Positions 9,327 to 18,015 of a DNA stretch of 64,000 nt are shown piece after piece; the first letter of the stretch is position 1; the number at the start of each line of letters is the position of its first letter. The position numbers and the translations under genes are program-made. This DNA comes from Rhizobium sp. Leaf262 (GTDB lineage: Bacteria > Pseudomonadota > Alphaproteobacteria > Rhizobiales > Rhizobiaceae). The stretch spans positions 62,001 through 126,000 of the forward strand of contig NZ_LMMM01000005.1 of assembly GCF_001422245.1 (NCBI RefSeq). Reading direction: 5' to 3'. The notes below the pieces were generated by a model, which worked only from the letters and a program-made list of their open reading frames with translations, was not told where the DNA came from and searched no databases.

Positions 9327-9648
9327 GCGTTCTCTTCGCAGGATTCGAGCGCCTCGCGCAACTGAAAAAGAACGAAAGAGGAATAAAGACGGATATGACC
9401 CGCCGTCATTTCAGCAAATACTGATTATTAAAAACAACCGTTAAAATTTTAACTAATGATCAATTCGTTTACAATAACATCCACTTTTGTGCGGGTGAGA
9501 TATTAGGGATATCTCACCTTCATCATGAAACGACCCAGAACGACACGACGGCTTTCTCAAAGAAAACCCCGATAACAAGAACACGTTGTTCGGCGACACG
9601 CCATGCCTATTCCAATGCATTATCTTTGACTAAGGGGTCGGGTAACAC
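9327..9648. other. Intergenic region upstream of the chemoreceptor gene
   Basis: This 322-bp AT-richer stretch separates divergent helicase and chemoreceptor genes, so it should carry both promoters. The one clear structure is an inverted repeat GGTGAGATA...TATCTCACC at 9494-9518 with a 7-nt spacer, which could be a regulator site. No coding sequence is convincing here. Confidence 0.5.
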
Positions 9649-11595
9649 ATGTTTTCTTTTCAGAATCTGTCAACAAAAGCGAAAGTCGTCGCAGGAACAT
9701 CTGCGCCTGTCGTACTGGCCATCGCCATCGGTGCTATTGCGCTGACGAGTATTGCGTCCATGGTTCAAAGCAACGGCTGGGTGGATCATACCAACCAGGT
9801 CTTGCAGAAGACCGACGCAATTACCGCATCCGCCGTCGATATGGAAACCGGCATGCGCGGTTTCATCATCACCGGCAAGCAGGATTTCCTCCAGCCTTAC
9901 CGCCAGGGCGAACAGACGATCTACAAGACGATAACCGACCTCAAAGCCATGGTCAGTGACAATCCGACGCAGGTGGGGCGTCTGGACAAGATCGAAAAGG
10001 CGATCGGCGACTGGCAGAAGATATTTGCCGAGCCACAGATCAAAGCCCGTGGCGATTTGCCGGATACGACGACCGTTGGCGACATGAACGCCAAGCTCGA
10101 CGCATCGCAGGGCAAAACGTATTTCGACAGTCTGCGCGGCTTCATCAAGGACGTTCAGTCAGACGAACGCACATTGCTTGCCAAGCGCACAGCTGAAAAC
10201 GAAGCATCGATCGCGTCCGCAATCACCATGATCTGGAGCAGCCTGGCTGCCGCCGTGGTTATTGCCCTGATTGCGGGTCTCGTCATCGGCTCTGGCATCG
10301 CAAAACCTCTGATCGCCATGACCAGCGCCATGAAGCGCCTTGCTGGCGGCGAAACGCAGCTCGACGTTCCCGGTGTCGGCCGCAAGGACGAGATCGGCCA
10401 GATGGCCGAGGCCGTTCAGGTCTTCAAGGAAAATGCCATCGCCAAGATCCAGATGGAGCGTGAGGCGGAAGCCAACCGCAGCATGAGCGAGAAGGAACAT
10501 CAGGAGCGCGAGCTTCAGAAGGCCAGGGAAGCCGCCGACATCCAGTTCGCTGTCGACGCTCTGGCTCAGGGCCTTGGACAACTGGCGGACGGCAACGTCG
10601 CCCACCGTCTGAACGCAGCCTTCGTCCCGCACCTCGACAGGCTGAGAACCGATTTCAATAACTCTGTCGGTCGACTGAACGAGGCGCTGGTCTCCGTTGG
10701 CAAGAATGCGCGCGGCATCGACGCCGGCGCAAACGAGATCCGCTCTGCCGCTGACGATCTTTCCAAGCGCACCGAACAGCAGGCGGCTTCCGTCGAGGAA
10801 ACGGCAGCCGCTCTCGAGCAGATCGCCACCACCGTTCGCGATTCCGCCAAGCGGGCCGAAGAGGTTGGCGCGCTGGTGACGAAGACGCGCATGAGTGCCG
10901 AACATTCCGGCCAGGTCGTTCGCGATGCCGTTATCGCCATGCAGCAGATCGAGAAGTCTTCCAGTGAGATTTCCAATATCATCGGCGTGATCGACGAAAT
11001 TGCCTTCCAGACCAACCTGCTGGCCCTGAACGCTGGCGTCGAAGCCGCACGCGCCGGCGAAGCCGGTAAGGGCTTTGCGGTCGTTGCACAGGAAGTGCGT
11101 GAACTCGCCCAGCGCTCGGCAACCGCCGCCAAGGAAATCAAGACATTGATCGTCACGTCCGGCGATCAGGTTCGCTCCGGTGTCGAACTCGTCGGCAATA
11201 CCGGCAAGGCGCTGGAAGTTATCGTCTCGGAAGTGCAGCACATCAACCAGCACGTCAACGCCATCGTCGAGTCCGCACGCGAACAGTCGGTGGGCATCCA
11301 GGAAATCAACTCTGCCGTCAACACGATGGATCAGGGCACACAGCAAAACGCTGCCATGGTCGAGCAGTCTACCGCTGCCAGCCATAGTCTTGCGAAGGAA
11401 GCCGCTGCGTTGAACCAGTTGATCACGCAGTTCAACCTCGGCAACGGCTCATCTTCAGGCCGCCCCGTACAGGTCGCGACTGCAGCTTCCGCACCGGTTG
11501 CGTCCCCTACCCGCCAGTTGATGCGCAAGGTGGCCGGAGCCTTCGGCGGTGGCGCGGCAGCAGCCACAGCCGACAAGTCCTGGGAAGAATTCTGA
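9649..11595 (+). CDS. Methyl-accepting chemotaxis protein with CHASE3 sensor
   Basis: A 648-residue transmembrane receptor that signals to CheA through CheW. A first membrane helix spans about residues 12-35. The periplasmic part has the CHASE3 pattern ([21 protein letters not shown], then FLQPYRQGE), to about 180. A second membrane helix covers about 183-207 and a HAMP domain about 208-260. The signalling hairpin tip is [20 protein letters not shown], near residue 445. The last five residues are SWEEF, resembling the C-terminal pentapeptide that tethers CheR and CheB. The ligand is unknown. A strong terminator follows, so the gene is probably monocistronic. A cheW is present at 55.8 kb. Confidence 0.93.
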   Translation: MFSFQNLSTKAKVVAGTSAPVVLAIAIGAIALTSIASMVQSNGWVDHTNQVLQKTDAITASAVDMETGMRGFIITGKQDFLQPYRQGEQTIYKTITDLKAMVSDNPTQVGRLDKIEKAIGDWQKIFAEPQIKARGDLPDTTTVGDMNAKLDASQGKTYFDSLRGFIKDVQSDERTLLAKRTAENEASIASAITMIWSSLAAAVVIALIAGLVIGSGIAKPLIAMTSAMKRLAGGETQLDVPGVGRKDEIGQMAEAVQVFKENAIAKIQMEREAEANRSMSEKEHQERELQKAREAADIQFAVDALAQGLGQLADGNVAHRLNAAFVPHLDRLRTDFNNSVGRLNEALVSVGKNARGIDAGANEIRSAADDLSKRTEQQAASVEETAAALEQIATTVRDSAKRAEEVGALVTKTRMSAEHSGQVVRDAVIAMQQIEKSSSEISNIIGVIDEIAFQTNLLALNAGVEAARAGEAGKGFAVVAQEVRELAQRSATAAKEIKTLIVTSGDQVRSGVELVGNTGKALEVIVSEVQHINQHVNAIVESAREQSVGIQEINSAVNTMDQGTQQNAAMVEQSTAASHSLAKEAAALNQLITQFNLGNGSSSGRPVQVATAASAPVASPTRQLMRKVAGAFGGGAAAATADKSWEEF

Positions 11596-11620
11596 TCCCA
11601 TCGAACAATCGAGAAAACCG

Positions 11621-11651
11621 GAGCCCATGGGAAACCATGGGCTCTTTTTTT
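11621..11651 (+). terminator. Strong terminator of the chemoreceptor gene
   Basis: GAGCCCATGG and CCATGGGCTC form a perfect 10-bp stem with a GAAA tetraloop, followed by seven T. It lies 25 bases after the stop codon. Confidence 0.95.
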
Positions 11652-11786
11652 GCGTCAAAGCTCGGAAGACGTTTTGCATGCCGACCGCGCGACGATATCG
11701 ACCCCAAGAGGTAAGCCGTATGTTTTGATGGATCGACCTGCCAACTGATTGGTTTATGGTGGCGACAGACAAAAGGGAGAAGCCGC

Positions 11787-12632
11787 ATGTTCGACGACAT
11801 TCCAACCGTCACCCTGCCCTCCGGCAAGTCCATTCCCGCCCTTGGCATCGGCACCTGGAACATGGGCGAGTCGGGCGCTGCCGCAGCGCAGGAAATTGCC
11901 AGCATCCGCAAGGCGATGGAGCTTGGCATGACAGTGGTCGATACGGCAGAGATGTATGCGGATGGCCGTTCCGAGGAAATCGTCGGCGAAGCACTCGCGT
12001 CCCTGCGCGATGACGCCTTCCTCGTCAGCAAGGTCTATCCCTTCAACGCAAGCGCCAGAGGCACGATCGAAGCCTGCGAGCGCAGCCTGAAAAGGTTGGG
12101 GACGGATCGTCTCGACCTGTACCTTCTGCACTGGCGAGGCTCCCACCCGCTTGAAGATACAGTCGGTGCATTCGAGACATTGAAGGCCGAGGGTAAAATT
12201 CTCGACTGGGGCGTCTCGAACTTCGATACGGACGATATGGACGAGCTTTTTTTAGTCCCCGGTGGCGACAAATGCGCTGCCAATCAGGTCCTCTATAATC
12301 TCTCCCGTCGCGGCCCGGAATACGATCTTCTGCCATGGTGCCAAAGCCGAGGTGTCCCCGTCATGGCCTACTCTCCCATCGAACAGGGACGCATTCTCTC
12401 CAATCACGAGCTGATCCGCGTGGCCAAGGCCTATCAGGCCACACCGGCGCAGGTGGCCCTGGCATTTCTGCTGGAACGCGACGGCGTAATGGCGATACCG
12501 AAAAGCGCCAACCCGGACCGCGTGATTGAAAATCATGGTGCCATAGAATTGGACATCACCGAAGAGGACTGGAGCGCACTCGACGCCGTCTTCCCGCCCC
12601 CATCGAAGAAAGCCTCACTGGATATGCTTTGA
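11787..12632 (+). CDS. Aldo/keto reductase
   Basis: A 281-residue NADPH-dependent oxidoreductase of the AKR superfamily. The catalytic tetrad can be traced: Asp and Tyr in VVDTAEMYADGRSEE, Lys in VSKVYP and His in YLLHW. The C-terminal cofactor-binding part has YSPIEQGRI and VMAIPKSANPDRVIEN. The length is normal for the bacterial YeaE/DkgA-like group. The physiological carbonyl substrate cannot be deduced. It is transcribed alone between the chemoreceptor terminator and a convergent membrane-protein gene. Confidence 0.9.
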   Translation: MFDDIPTVTLPSGKSIPALGIGTWNMGESGAAAAQEIASIRKAMELGMTVVDTAEMYADGRSEEIVGEALASLRDDAFLVSKVYPFNASARGTIEACERSLKRLGTDRLDLYLLHWRGSHPLEDTVGAFETLKAEGKILDWGVSNFDTDDMDELFLVPGGDKCAANQVLYNLSRRGPEYDLLPWCQSRGVPVMAYSPIEQGRILSNHELIRVAKAYQATPAQVALAFLLERDGVMAIPKSANPDRVIENHGAIELDITEEDWSALDAVFPPPSKKASLDML

Positions 12633-12706
12633 TTTTCAATAACTTGAGCCATTCTGCAGACTCAAAATCTCAAGGACTTGAATCTGTCATCGTAGATCGT
12701 CCACCG

Positions 12707-13030
12707 TCAGCGCGGGCGGTAAAACAGCTTGAGAATGAGATACACCGGATAGCTGATGACGACAAGGATGATGGCCGCCTCATGCGTTGACGCAACATCG
12801 GCCCAGCCCTCCATTTTGGAGCTGCGGCCGAAGATGCCGAAACCGAAAAGCAAAGCACCGACGAGGATAACGGCAGACGTCGCGCATATGCCGAGCCACT
12901 CCAGCTCAAGCGATCCCGCCCACGCCGCGTAGCCCACGATGCTGGCACCGGAAAACATCAGGAAGCCGACAGTCAGCAGGTAGCTTCGCCAGAACAACGC
13001 TTGATCCAACTGCCTTAAACGTCTCGACAT
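12707..13030 (-). CDS. Small membrane protein of unknown function
   Basis: I do not recognise this 107-residue protein. It has three hydrophobic stretches: about 17-38 (LLTVGFLMFSGASIVGYAAW), 43-68 (LGICATSAVILVGALLFGFG) and 85-104 (AAIILVVISYPVYLILKLFY), with a basic N-terminus and C-terminus. It is therefore predicted to span the inner membrane. It lies downstream of ilvH on the same strand but beyond a terminator. Confidence 0.6.
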   Translation of the reverse strand: MSRRLRQLDQALFWRSYLLTVGFLMFSGASIVGYAAWAGSLELEWLGICATSAVILVGALLFGFGIFGRSSKMEGWADVASTHEAAIILVVISYPVYLILKLFYRPR

Positions 13031-13073
13031 GCCAAAACCTTGATGGAATAAATCGTTGAAATCCGTAAAAGAA

Positions 13074-13099
13074 AATGCCCGTGATCAAGCACGGGCATT
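13074..13099 (-). terminator. Terminator of the ilvIH operon
   Basis: AATGCCCGTG and CACGGGCATT pair perfectly around a 6-nt loop, 24 bases after the ilvH stop on the minus strand, followed there by TTCTTTT. It closes the ilvI-ilvH unit. Confidence 0.8.
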
Positions 13100-13122
13100 C
13101 AAAATCGATCGTGTGACGGAAA

Positions 13123-13695
13123 TCACATCCCCTGCGGACCGCGGTTCATCGCTGCGATACCTGTGCGGCAGACTTCGATGAGGCCGAGCGGCTTGATGAT
13201 CGTCAGGAACTGGTCGATCTTCGAGGACTTCCCGGTAATTTCGAAGATGAAATGTTCCAACGTCGCATCCACCACCTTGGCGTGGAAAGCATCGGCCAGA
13301 CGCAGGGTCTCGGCACGGTCTTCGCCGCGTCCTGCCACCTTGATGAGCGCGACTTCGCGCTCAATGGGGCGGTCCTGGCCGTTCTGGCGGGCGCGGACGG
13401 TGAGGTCTACGACGCGGTGAACCGGAACGATGCGTTCCAGCTGCGCCTTGATCTGTTCCAGCACGCCCGGCGTGCCGCGCGTGACGATGGTGATGCGCGA
13501 CAGGTGCGATTCGTGTTCCGTTTCCGAAACGGTCAGGCTTTCGATGTTATAGCCACGACCGGAAAACAGGCCGATGACGCGGGCGAGAACGCCCGGCTCA
13601 TTGGCGACGAGGACCGATAGTGTGTGGTTTTCGACGGTTTCCGTTTCCTTCTGAATGAAGTAGGCCGAACCGGTAGGCTGTAGGTGTGCGTTCAT
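13123..13695 (-). CDS. ilvH: Acetolactate synthase small (regulatory) subunit
   Basis: IlvH binds the large subunit, raises its activity and gives valine feedback inhibition. The 190-residue product begins MNAHLQPTGSAYF, then an ACT domain (TLSVLVANEPGVLARVIGLF and GRGYNIESLTVSETE). A second ACT-like C-terminal half includes VDATLEHFIFEITGKSSKID. I use ATG 13695 because a longer reading frame would extend into ilvI and adds residues not found in the family. Only 19 bases separate it from ilvI, so the two are one operon under the upstream leader. Confidence 0.95.
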   Translation of the reverse strand: MNAHLQPTGSAYFIQKETETVENHTLSVLVANEPGVLARVIGLFSGRGYNIESLTVSETEHESHLSRITIVTRGTPGVLEQIKAQLERIVPVHRVVDLTVRARQNGQDRPIEREVALIKVAGRGEDRAETLRLADAFHAKVVDATLEHFIFEITGKSSKIDQFLTIIKPLGLIEVCRTGIAAMNRGPQGM

Positions 13696-13714
13696 ATCCG
13701 TGTTCCTCTCCCAA

Positions 13715-15520
13715 TCAGACGAGCTGACGGCCCTTGGCGTCGATGGCGTTTGCAACGGCTTCGTCGGTGGCTTCATCCGGCAACAGCATCTCGTTATGCG
13801 CCTTGCCTGATGGGATCATCGGGAAGCAGTTGGCGAGATTGGCGACGCGGCAATCGAAGATGACGGGCTTGTCGACTGCGATCATCTCGGCAATCTTGTC
13901 GTCCAATTCCTTCGGGTCGTCGCAATACATGCCAACGCCGCCATAGGCTTCCGCCAGCTTGACGAAATCGGGCATCGCTTCCGTATAGGAGTTGGACAGG
14001 CGGTTGCCGTGCAGCAGCTGCTGCCACTGGCGCACCATGCCCATATACTGGTTGTTCAGGATGAAGATCTTGACCGGCAGATTATACTGGATGGCGCAGG
14101 ACATTTCCTGAATGCACATCTGGATCGAGGCGTCACCGGCGATGTCGATGACCAGTGCCTCCGGATGCGCGACCTGAACGCCGATGGCAGCAGGCAGACC
14201 ATACCCCATGGTGCCGAGACCGCCCGATGTCATCCAGCGGTTCGGCTCTTCGAAACCGAAGAACTGCGCCGCCCACATCTGGTGCTGTCCGACTTCCGTC
14301 GTGATGTAGGTCTCGCGACCCTTCGATGCCTCATACAGACGCTGAATGGCGTATTGCGGCATGATGACATCGTTGGAGTTCTTGTAGGCGAAAGATTTGC
14401 GCGCGCGCCAGCGGTCGATCTGCTGATGCCACTCTTCCGTCTGCGCCTTTTCAGGACGCTTCGGCAGAGCCCGCCACAAACGAACCATATCTTCCAAGAC
14501 ACGACCGACATCGCCAACGATGGGAACATCGACGCGGACATTCTTGTTGATCGAAGACGGATCGATATCGATGTGGATTTTCTTGGAATTCGGAGCAAAG
14601 GCATTCAGACGGCCGGTAATACGGTCATCGAAACGCGCACCGACACAGACCATGACGTCGCAATCATGCATCGCCATATTGGCTTCGTAAGAACCGTGCA
14701 TGCCCAGCATGCCCAGCCAGTTCTTGCCGGATGCCGGGTAGCAACCCAGGCCCATCAAGGTCGAGGTGATCGGGAAATCGGTGAGTTCGACCAGTTCGCG
14801 CAGCAGACGCGTGGCTTCCGGGCCGGAGTTGATGACGCCACCGCCGGTATAAAGGATCGGGCGCTTGGCCTTCGACATCAGCTCGATAGCCGCATGAACG
14901 GCGTTGATATCGCCCTGAACCTTCGGCTTGTAGCTCTTCTGCTGAATGGCAGCAGATGGCGGCGTGTAGGTGCCGGTCGCAAACTGAATGTCCTTGGGAA
15001 CATCGACTACGACAGGACCGGGACGACCCGTCTGGGCAATGCGGAAGGCTTCATGGATGATGCCAGCCAGTTCGTTGACGTCCTTGACCAGCCAGTTGTG
15101 CTTGGTGCAGGGGCGCGTGATGCCAACGGTATCGCATTCCTGAAATGCATCGGATCCGATGAGCGAGGTTGGAACCTGACCGGAAATGCAGACGAGCGGA
15201 ATGCTGTCCATCAAGGCGTCCTGCAGAGGCGTAACGGCATTGGTGGCGCCGGGGCCGGAGGTGACGAGCATGACGCCGACCTTACCGGTGGAGCGGGCAT
15301 AACCTTCGGCGGCGTGGCCTGCACCCTGTTCGTGGCGAACGAGGATGTGCTGGATATCGTCCTGCTGGAAAATCTCGTCATAAATCGGAAGAACCGCACC
15401 ACCGGGATAGCCGAAAATATGCTCGACGCCGTTATCCTTCAACGCGCGCAGAACGATTTCCGCGCCCGTCATGGTGTTGCTGTTGTCCGTATTGTCCTTA
15501 TCCGTCATTGCCTGTTCCAT
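13715..15520 (-). CDS. ilvI: Acetolactate synthase large (catalytic) subunit
   Basis: The thiamine-diphosphate enzyme condenses two pyruvates, or pyruvate and 2-oxobutyrate, as the first committed step to valine, leucine and isoleucine. The 601-residue protein has the three-domain plan of the family. The N-terminal part has GYPGGAVLPIYDEI, HILVRHEQGAGHAAEGYARS (catalytic Glu) and LVTSGPGATN. A central FAD-type domain follows. The C-terminal ThDP motif has DIAGDASIQM and ends in ILNNQYMGMVRQW. An in-frame ATG at 15508 is an alternative start. The gene is first in the operon and lies behind a transcription attenuator. Confidence 0.97.
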   Translation of the reverse strand: MEQAMTDKDNTDNSNTMTGAEIVLRALKDNGVEHIFGYPGGAVLPIYDEIFQQDDIQHILVRHEQGAGHAAEGYARSTGKVGVMLVTSGPGATNAVTPLQDALMDSIPLVCISGQVPTSLIGSDAFQECDTVGITRPCTKHNWLVKDVNELAGIIHEAFRIAQTGRPGPVVVDVPKDIQFATGTYTPPSAAIQQKSYKPKVQGDINAVHAAIELMSKAKRPILYTGGGVINSGPEATRLLRELVELTDFPITSTLMGLGCYPASGKNWLGMLGMHGSYEANMAMHDCDVMVCVGARFDDRITGRLNAFAPNSKKIHIDIDPSSINKNVRVDVPIVGDVGRVLEDMVRLWRALPKRPEKAQTEEWHQQIDRWRARKSFAYKNSNDVIMPQYAIQRLYEASKGRETYITTEVGQHQMWAAQFFGFEEPNRWMTSGGLGTMGYGLPAAIGVQVAHPEALVIDIAGDASIQMCIQEMSCAIQYNLPVKIFILNNQYMGMVRQWQQLLHGNRLSNSYTEAMPDFVKLAEAYGGVGMYCDDPKELDDKIAEMIAVDKPVIFDCRVANLANCFPMIPSGKAHNEMLLPDEATDEAVANAIDAKGRQLV

Positions 15521-15569
15521 CCCGATTTGGCTTTGGATATCGCGGGGCCATTGGCCCGAGTGAAGACAT

Positions 15570-15594
15570 AAAAAAAGGCCCCTTTGAGGAGCCT
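15570..15594 (-). terminator. Attenuator terminator upstream of ilvI
   Basis: On the minus strand, AGGCTCC and GGGGCCT form a 7-bp stem (one G-T pair) with a TCAAA loop, followed by a run of seven T. It lies between the leader peptide and ilvI, so it should end transcription before the operon when branched-chain amino acids are plentiful. Confidence 0.85.
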
Positions 15595-15600
15595 CGTTCA

Positions 15601-15647
15601 GCGCATGGGTGCTTTCGCCGGATGGTTACACCATCCTGCCCATGCGC
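15601..15647 (-). promoter_or_regulatory. Leader-RNA pause hairpin of the ilvIH attenuator
   Basis: The outer arms GCGCATGGG (15639-15647) and CCCATGCGC (15601-15609) pair over 9 bp, with an inner GGATGG/CCATCC stem. The first arm overlaps the 3' end of the leader-peptide gene, as expected for the 1:2 pause structure of a translation-coupled attenuator. Confidence 0.75.
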
Positions 15648-15682
15648 CGTCCCACCACGATAAGTACGTTAAGATTTTTCAT
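15626..15682 (-). CDS. ilvIH leader peptide
   Basis: This 18-codon reading frame encodes MKNLNVLIVVGRRMGRMV and stops at 15626-15628. Six of residues 4-10 are Leu, Val or Ile, the end products of the pathway, and they sit ahead of the pause hairpin and terminator. That is the classic arrangement for ribosome-mediated attenuation. No Shine-Dalgarno sequence precedes the ATG. The predicted promoter places the transcript start only about two to three bases upstream, so the peptide may be read from a leaderless RNA. The peptide itself need have no other function. Confidence 0.85.
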   Translation of the reverse strand: MKNLNVLIVVGRRMGRMV

Positions 15683-15690
15683 GGGTCGGA

Positions 15691-15719
15691 GTGTTAGACA
15701 TAAATCCAATCTGCGTCAA
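15691..15719 (-). promoter_or_regulatory. Probable ilvIH promoter
   Basis: On the minus strand TTGACG (15714-15719) and TAACAC (15691-15696) are separated by exactly 17 bases, a good housekeeping-sigma arrangement. Transcription would begin near 15684-15685, directly before the leader-peptide ATG. Confidence 0.65.
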
Positions 15720-15906
15720 CGCATCTTGCGGAAAAAATCGGCGTTCGTTTCCATTTATTGCGAGACCAAGCCATTTGAAGAAACAAAGATGCGCATCACC
15801 TACACCAGTTGTTAAAGGCAATCTTATAGGCTGTCGGCAACGAACGGGACCAACCCGTGAACGGCGGCATGAAAAAGACCGACAGGACCTATGACAGGGG
15901 CGAGAC

Positions 15907-17877
15907 GTGTTTAACGACGACCTTCGCAAATCGGCAAAAGCGGGCGAGCATGACCGTCGGGACGATTCCACGGCGGGTAACCGGCATCTGGGTCACGTCA
16001 TTTCCTGCACAGGCTCCCGCGCAACGATTTCCGCCTCGACTGAGCCAGGCAGGACCGATCTCGCCGAACTGTGGTCCGTCGGACGCCTGATTTCCATCGA
16101 CCTCGGCGAAAGCCGCGTCGTCGCCCTCACCTATGCGATGAAGACCGATCAGGCCGAGTGGTTTGCCAGTCGCAGCAACACGCTGCTGATCGAGGTCGAG
16201 CTTCTGGGTGAAATCCGCCCTTCGCCGGATGGTTTCGAGCGGTTTTCGACGGGCATTTCCCGCTACCCTTTTCTCGGCGCAGTCGCCCACCGCATACGCT
16301 CCAGCGACCTGATGCGCATCTATGAGACGCTGGGAGACGGCGCATGCGTCGTCGGTAGATTGACGCAGGACGACAGTATCGATGCAACGATCAGCATTCC
16401 GCAGATGCTGTCGAAGCACTTCGCCGTGCTGGGGTCGACCGGTGTCGGCAAGTCCACCGCCGTTTCGCTGCTCCTCAACAAGGCAATCCAGAAGGACCCG
16501 AAGCTGCGGGTGCTGATCCTCGATCCGCACAATGAATATGCCGCCGCCTTCCCGATGACATCGGTGGTCATCGATACCGATACGCTCGACCTGCCCTTCT
16601 GGCTGATGAAGCTGGAAGAGTTCACAGAGGTCCTGTATCGCGGACGAAAGGCCGTTGCTGAAGAACTGGATGTCCTGCGCGACCTGATACCGGAGGCAAA
16701 GCGCGCCTTTCGCGGCTCTGAAAACACTGTCATGCGCCGCGCCTCGGAAAAATCCTCGCTGACAGCGGATACGCCGGTGCCTTACCGCATTGCCGATCTG
16801 CTGGCGCTGATCGATGAGCGCATCGGGCGGCTGGAGGGACGTGACGAAAAGCCGGCACTGCGCAACCTCAAAATTCGCATCATGGCCGCGATCAACGATC
16901 CGCGTTACCACTTCATGTTCTCCAACAGCACCATCAGCGATACGATCATCGAGACCGTGGCGCATATTTTCCGCGTACCGGGAGAGGGCAAGCCGATTTC
17001 CGTGTTCCAGCTGGCGGGCATTCCGTCCGAAGTGGTAAATTCGGTGGCGTCGGTGCTTTGCCGAATGGCCTTCGAACTGGCACTCTGGAGCCGGGGCGCG
17101 ATCCACACGCTGGTTGTCTGCGAAGAAGCCCACCGCTACGTCCCCGCCGATCCCGCGCTCGGCTTTTTTCCGACGCGTCAGGCCATTGCCCGCATCGCCA
17201 AGGAAGGCCGTAAATACGGCGTCTCGCTCGGCATCATCACCCAGCGTCCGGGAGAACTGGATCAGACGATCCTCTCGCAATGTTCCACCGTCTTCGCCAT
17301 GCGGCTTTCCAACGAAAACGATCAGGAAATCATCCGCTCGGCCATTCCGAACTCGTCGGTCTCCACCACCAGTTTCCTGTCCTCCATCGGCAATGGCGAA
17401 GCCATCGCCTTCGGTGAGGCCATCAGCGTTCCGATGCGCATCAAATTCAACCGCGTCGCGACGCACATCCTGCCCAAGGCAAACGGTGTCACTCACGCGA
17501 TTGCTGAAGACACGCCGGATACCGTTGATCTGCGCTCCATCGTCAAGCGCATGCGCGCCGTAACCGGCCCCGATATTTCCGGCTTCCGCCAGAGCTACGA
17601 AGCCAAGATTGCGCAGGATGCGGACGAAGAGGAACTCGAAAACTGGAAACGCGAATTCAACGAGACGTCCAGCGGCAACGAGCCTTATCGCCCGGAAATG
17701 CTGCCGCGTAGCTCGGTCTTCGCTGCCAGGGCGCAAATGCCTGATGTTTCGACCGGCACGCCGCCAGTGCTGCGGGAAGATGTTTCGTCGCGGTCGTTTG
17801 TTGGCGAGGAACCGAGGTCTTCTCTGAGGGAAAGTTTACTGAAGAAGCCGTTGGGAAGTTTGTACCGGAAGGATTGA
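15907..17877 (+). CDS. HerA-like hexameric ATPase (DUF87)
   Basis: A 656-residue AAA+-like ATPase of the HerA/FtsK superfamily. The N-terminal part resembles the HAS-barrel (residues about 25-130). The Walker A motif GSTGVGKST is at residues 176-184, with DPHNEYAAAFP soon after. Walker B-type LVVCEEAHRYVP lies near residue 405 and an arginine-finger region RPGELDQTILSQC near 455. The C-terminal tail is polar. Members translocate along DNA; archaeal HerA works with the nuclease NurA, but no NurA, Sir2 or other nuclease gene is adjacent here. The start is GTG 15907, with GGGG about eight bases upstream. Confidence 0.85.
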   Translation: MFNDDLRKSAKAGEHDRRDDSTAGNRHLGHVISCTGSRATISASTEPGRTDLAELWSVGRLISIDLGESRVVALTYAMKTDQAEWFASRSNTLLIEVELLGEIRPSPDGFERFSTGISRYPFLGAVAHRIRSSDLMRIYETLGDGACVVGRLTQDDSIDATISIPQMLSKHFAVLGSTGVGKSTAVSLLLNKAIQKDPKLRVLILDPHNEYAAAFPMTSVVIDTDTLDLPFWLMKLEEFTEVLYRGRKAVAEELDVLRDLIPEAKRAFRGSENTVMRRASEKSSLTADTPVPYRIADLLALIDERIGRLEGRDEKPALRNLKIRIMAAINDPRYHFMFSNSTISDTIIETVAHIFRVPGEGKPISVFQLAGIPSEVVNSVASVLCRMAFELALWSRGAIHTLVVCEEAHRYVPADPALGFFPTRQAIARIAKEGRKYGVSLGIITQRPGELDQTILSQCSTVFAMRLSNENDQEIIRSAIPNSSVSTTSFLSSIGNGEAIAFGEAISVPMRIKFNRVATHILPKANGVTHAIAEDTPDTVDLRSIVKRMRAVTGPDISGFRQSYEAKIAQDADEEELENWKREFNETSSGNEPYRPEMLPRSSVFAARAQMPDVSTGTPPVLREDVSSRSFVGEEPRSSLRESLLKKPLGSLYRKD

Positions 17878-17890
17878 GAGGGGCGTCCTA

Positions 17891-18008
17891 CTTCGTCATC
17901 CCGCACTTGATGCGGGATTCAGTGCGATCGAGTCTTTGATCGCAAAAGACTCTTAAGCACCGCAGACGCGGTGCTGCTGGATACCGGCTCAAGGCCGGTA
18001 TGACGAAA
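17891..18008. repeat. Mosaic palindromic intergenic repeat, family C
   Basis: The outer ends TTCGTCAT (17892-17899) and ATGACGAA (18000-18007) are inverse complements. Between them are four small hairpins: around CCCGCACTTGATGCGGG, the GCGATC...GATCGC pair, CACCGCAGACGCGGTG and ACCGGCTCAAGGCCGGT. The plan matches rhizobial mosaic palindromes. It lies between the convergent herA-type and miaA genes. Confidence 0.7.
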
Positions 18009-18015
18009 GGAGTGT

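Noticed and set aside
14009-15571. A 520-residue open frame on the plus strand opposite ilvI
   Set aside because: It mirrors the codon bias of ilvI on the other strand and matches no family; ilvI is certain.
15889-17736. A 615-residue open frame on the minus strand opposite the HerA-like gene
   Set aside because: Frame-shadow of a GC-rich gene with no recognisable domain; the HerA motifs on the plus strand are decisive.
15907-17877. HerA-like gene as part of an antiphage defence system
   Set aside because: No Sir2, DUF4297, NurA or other effector is adjacent, and the surrounding genes are core metabolism.
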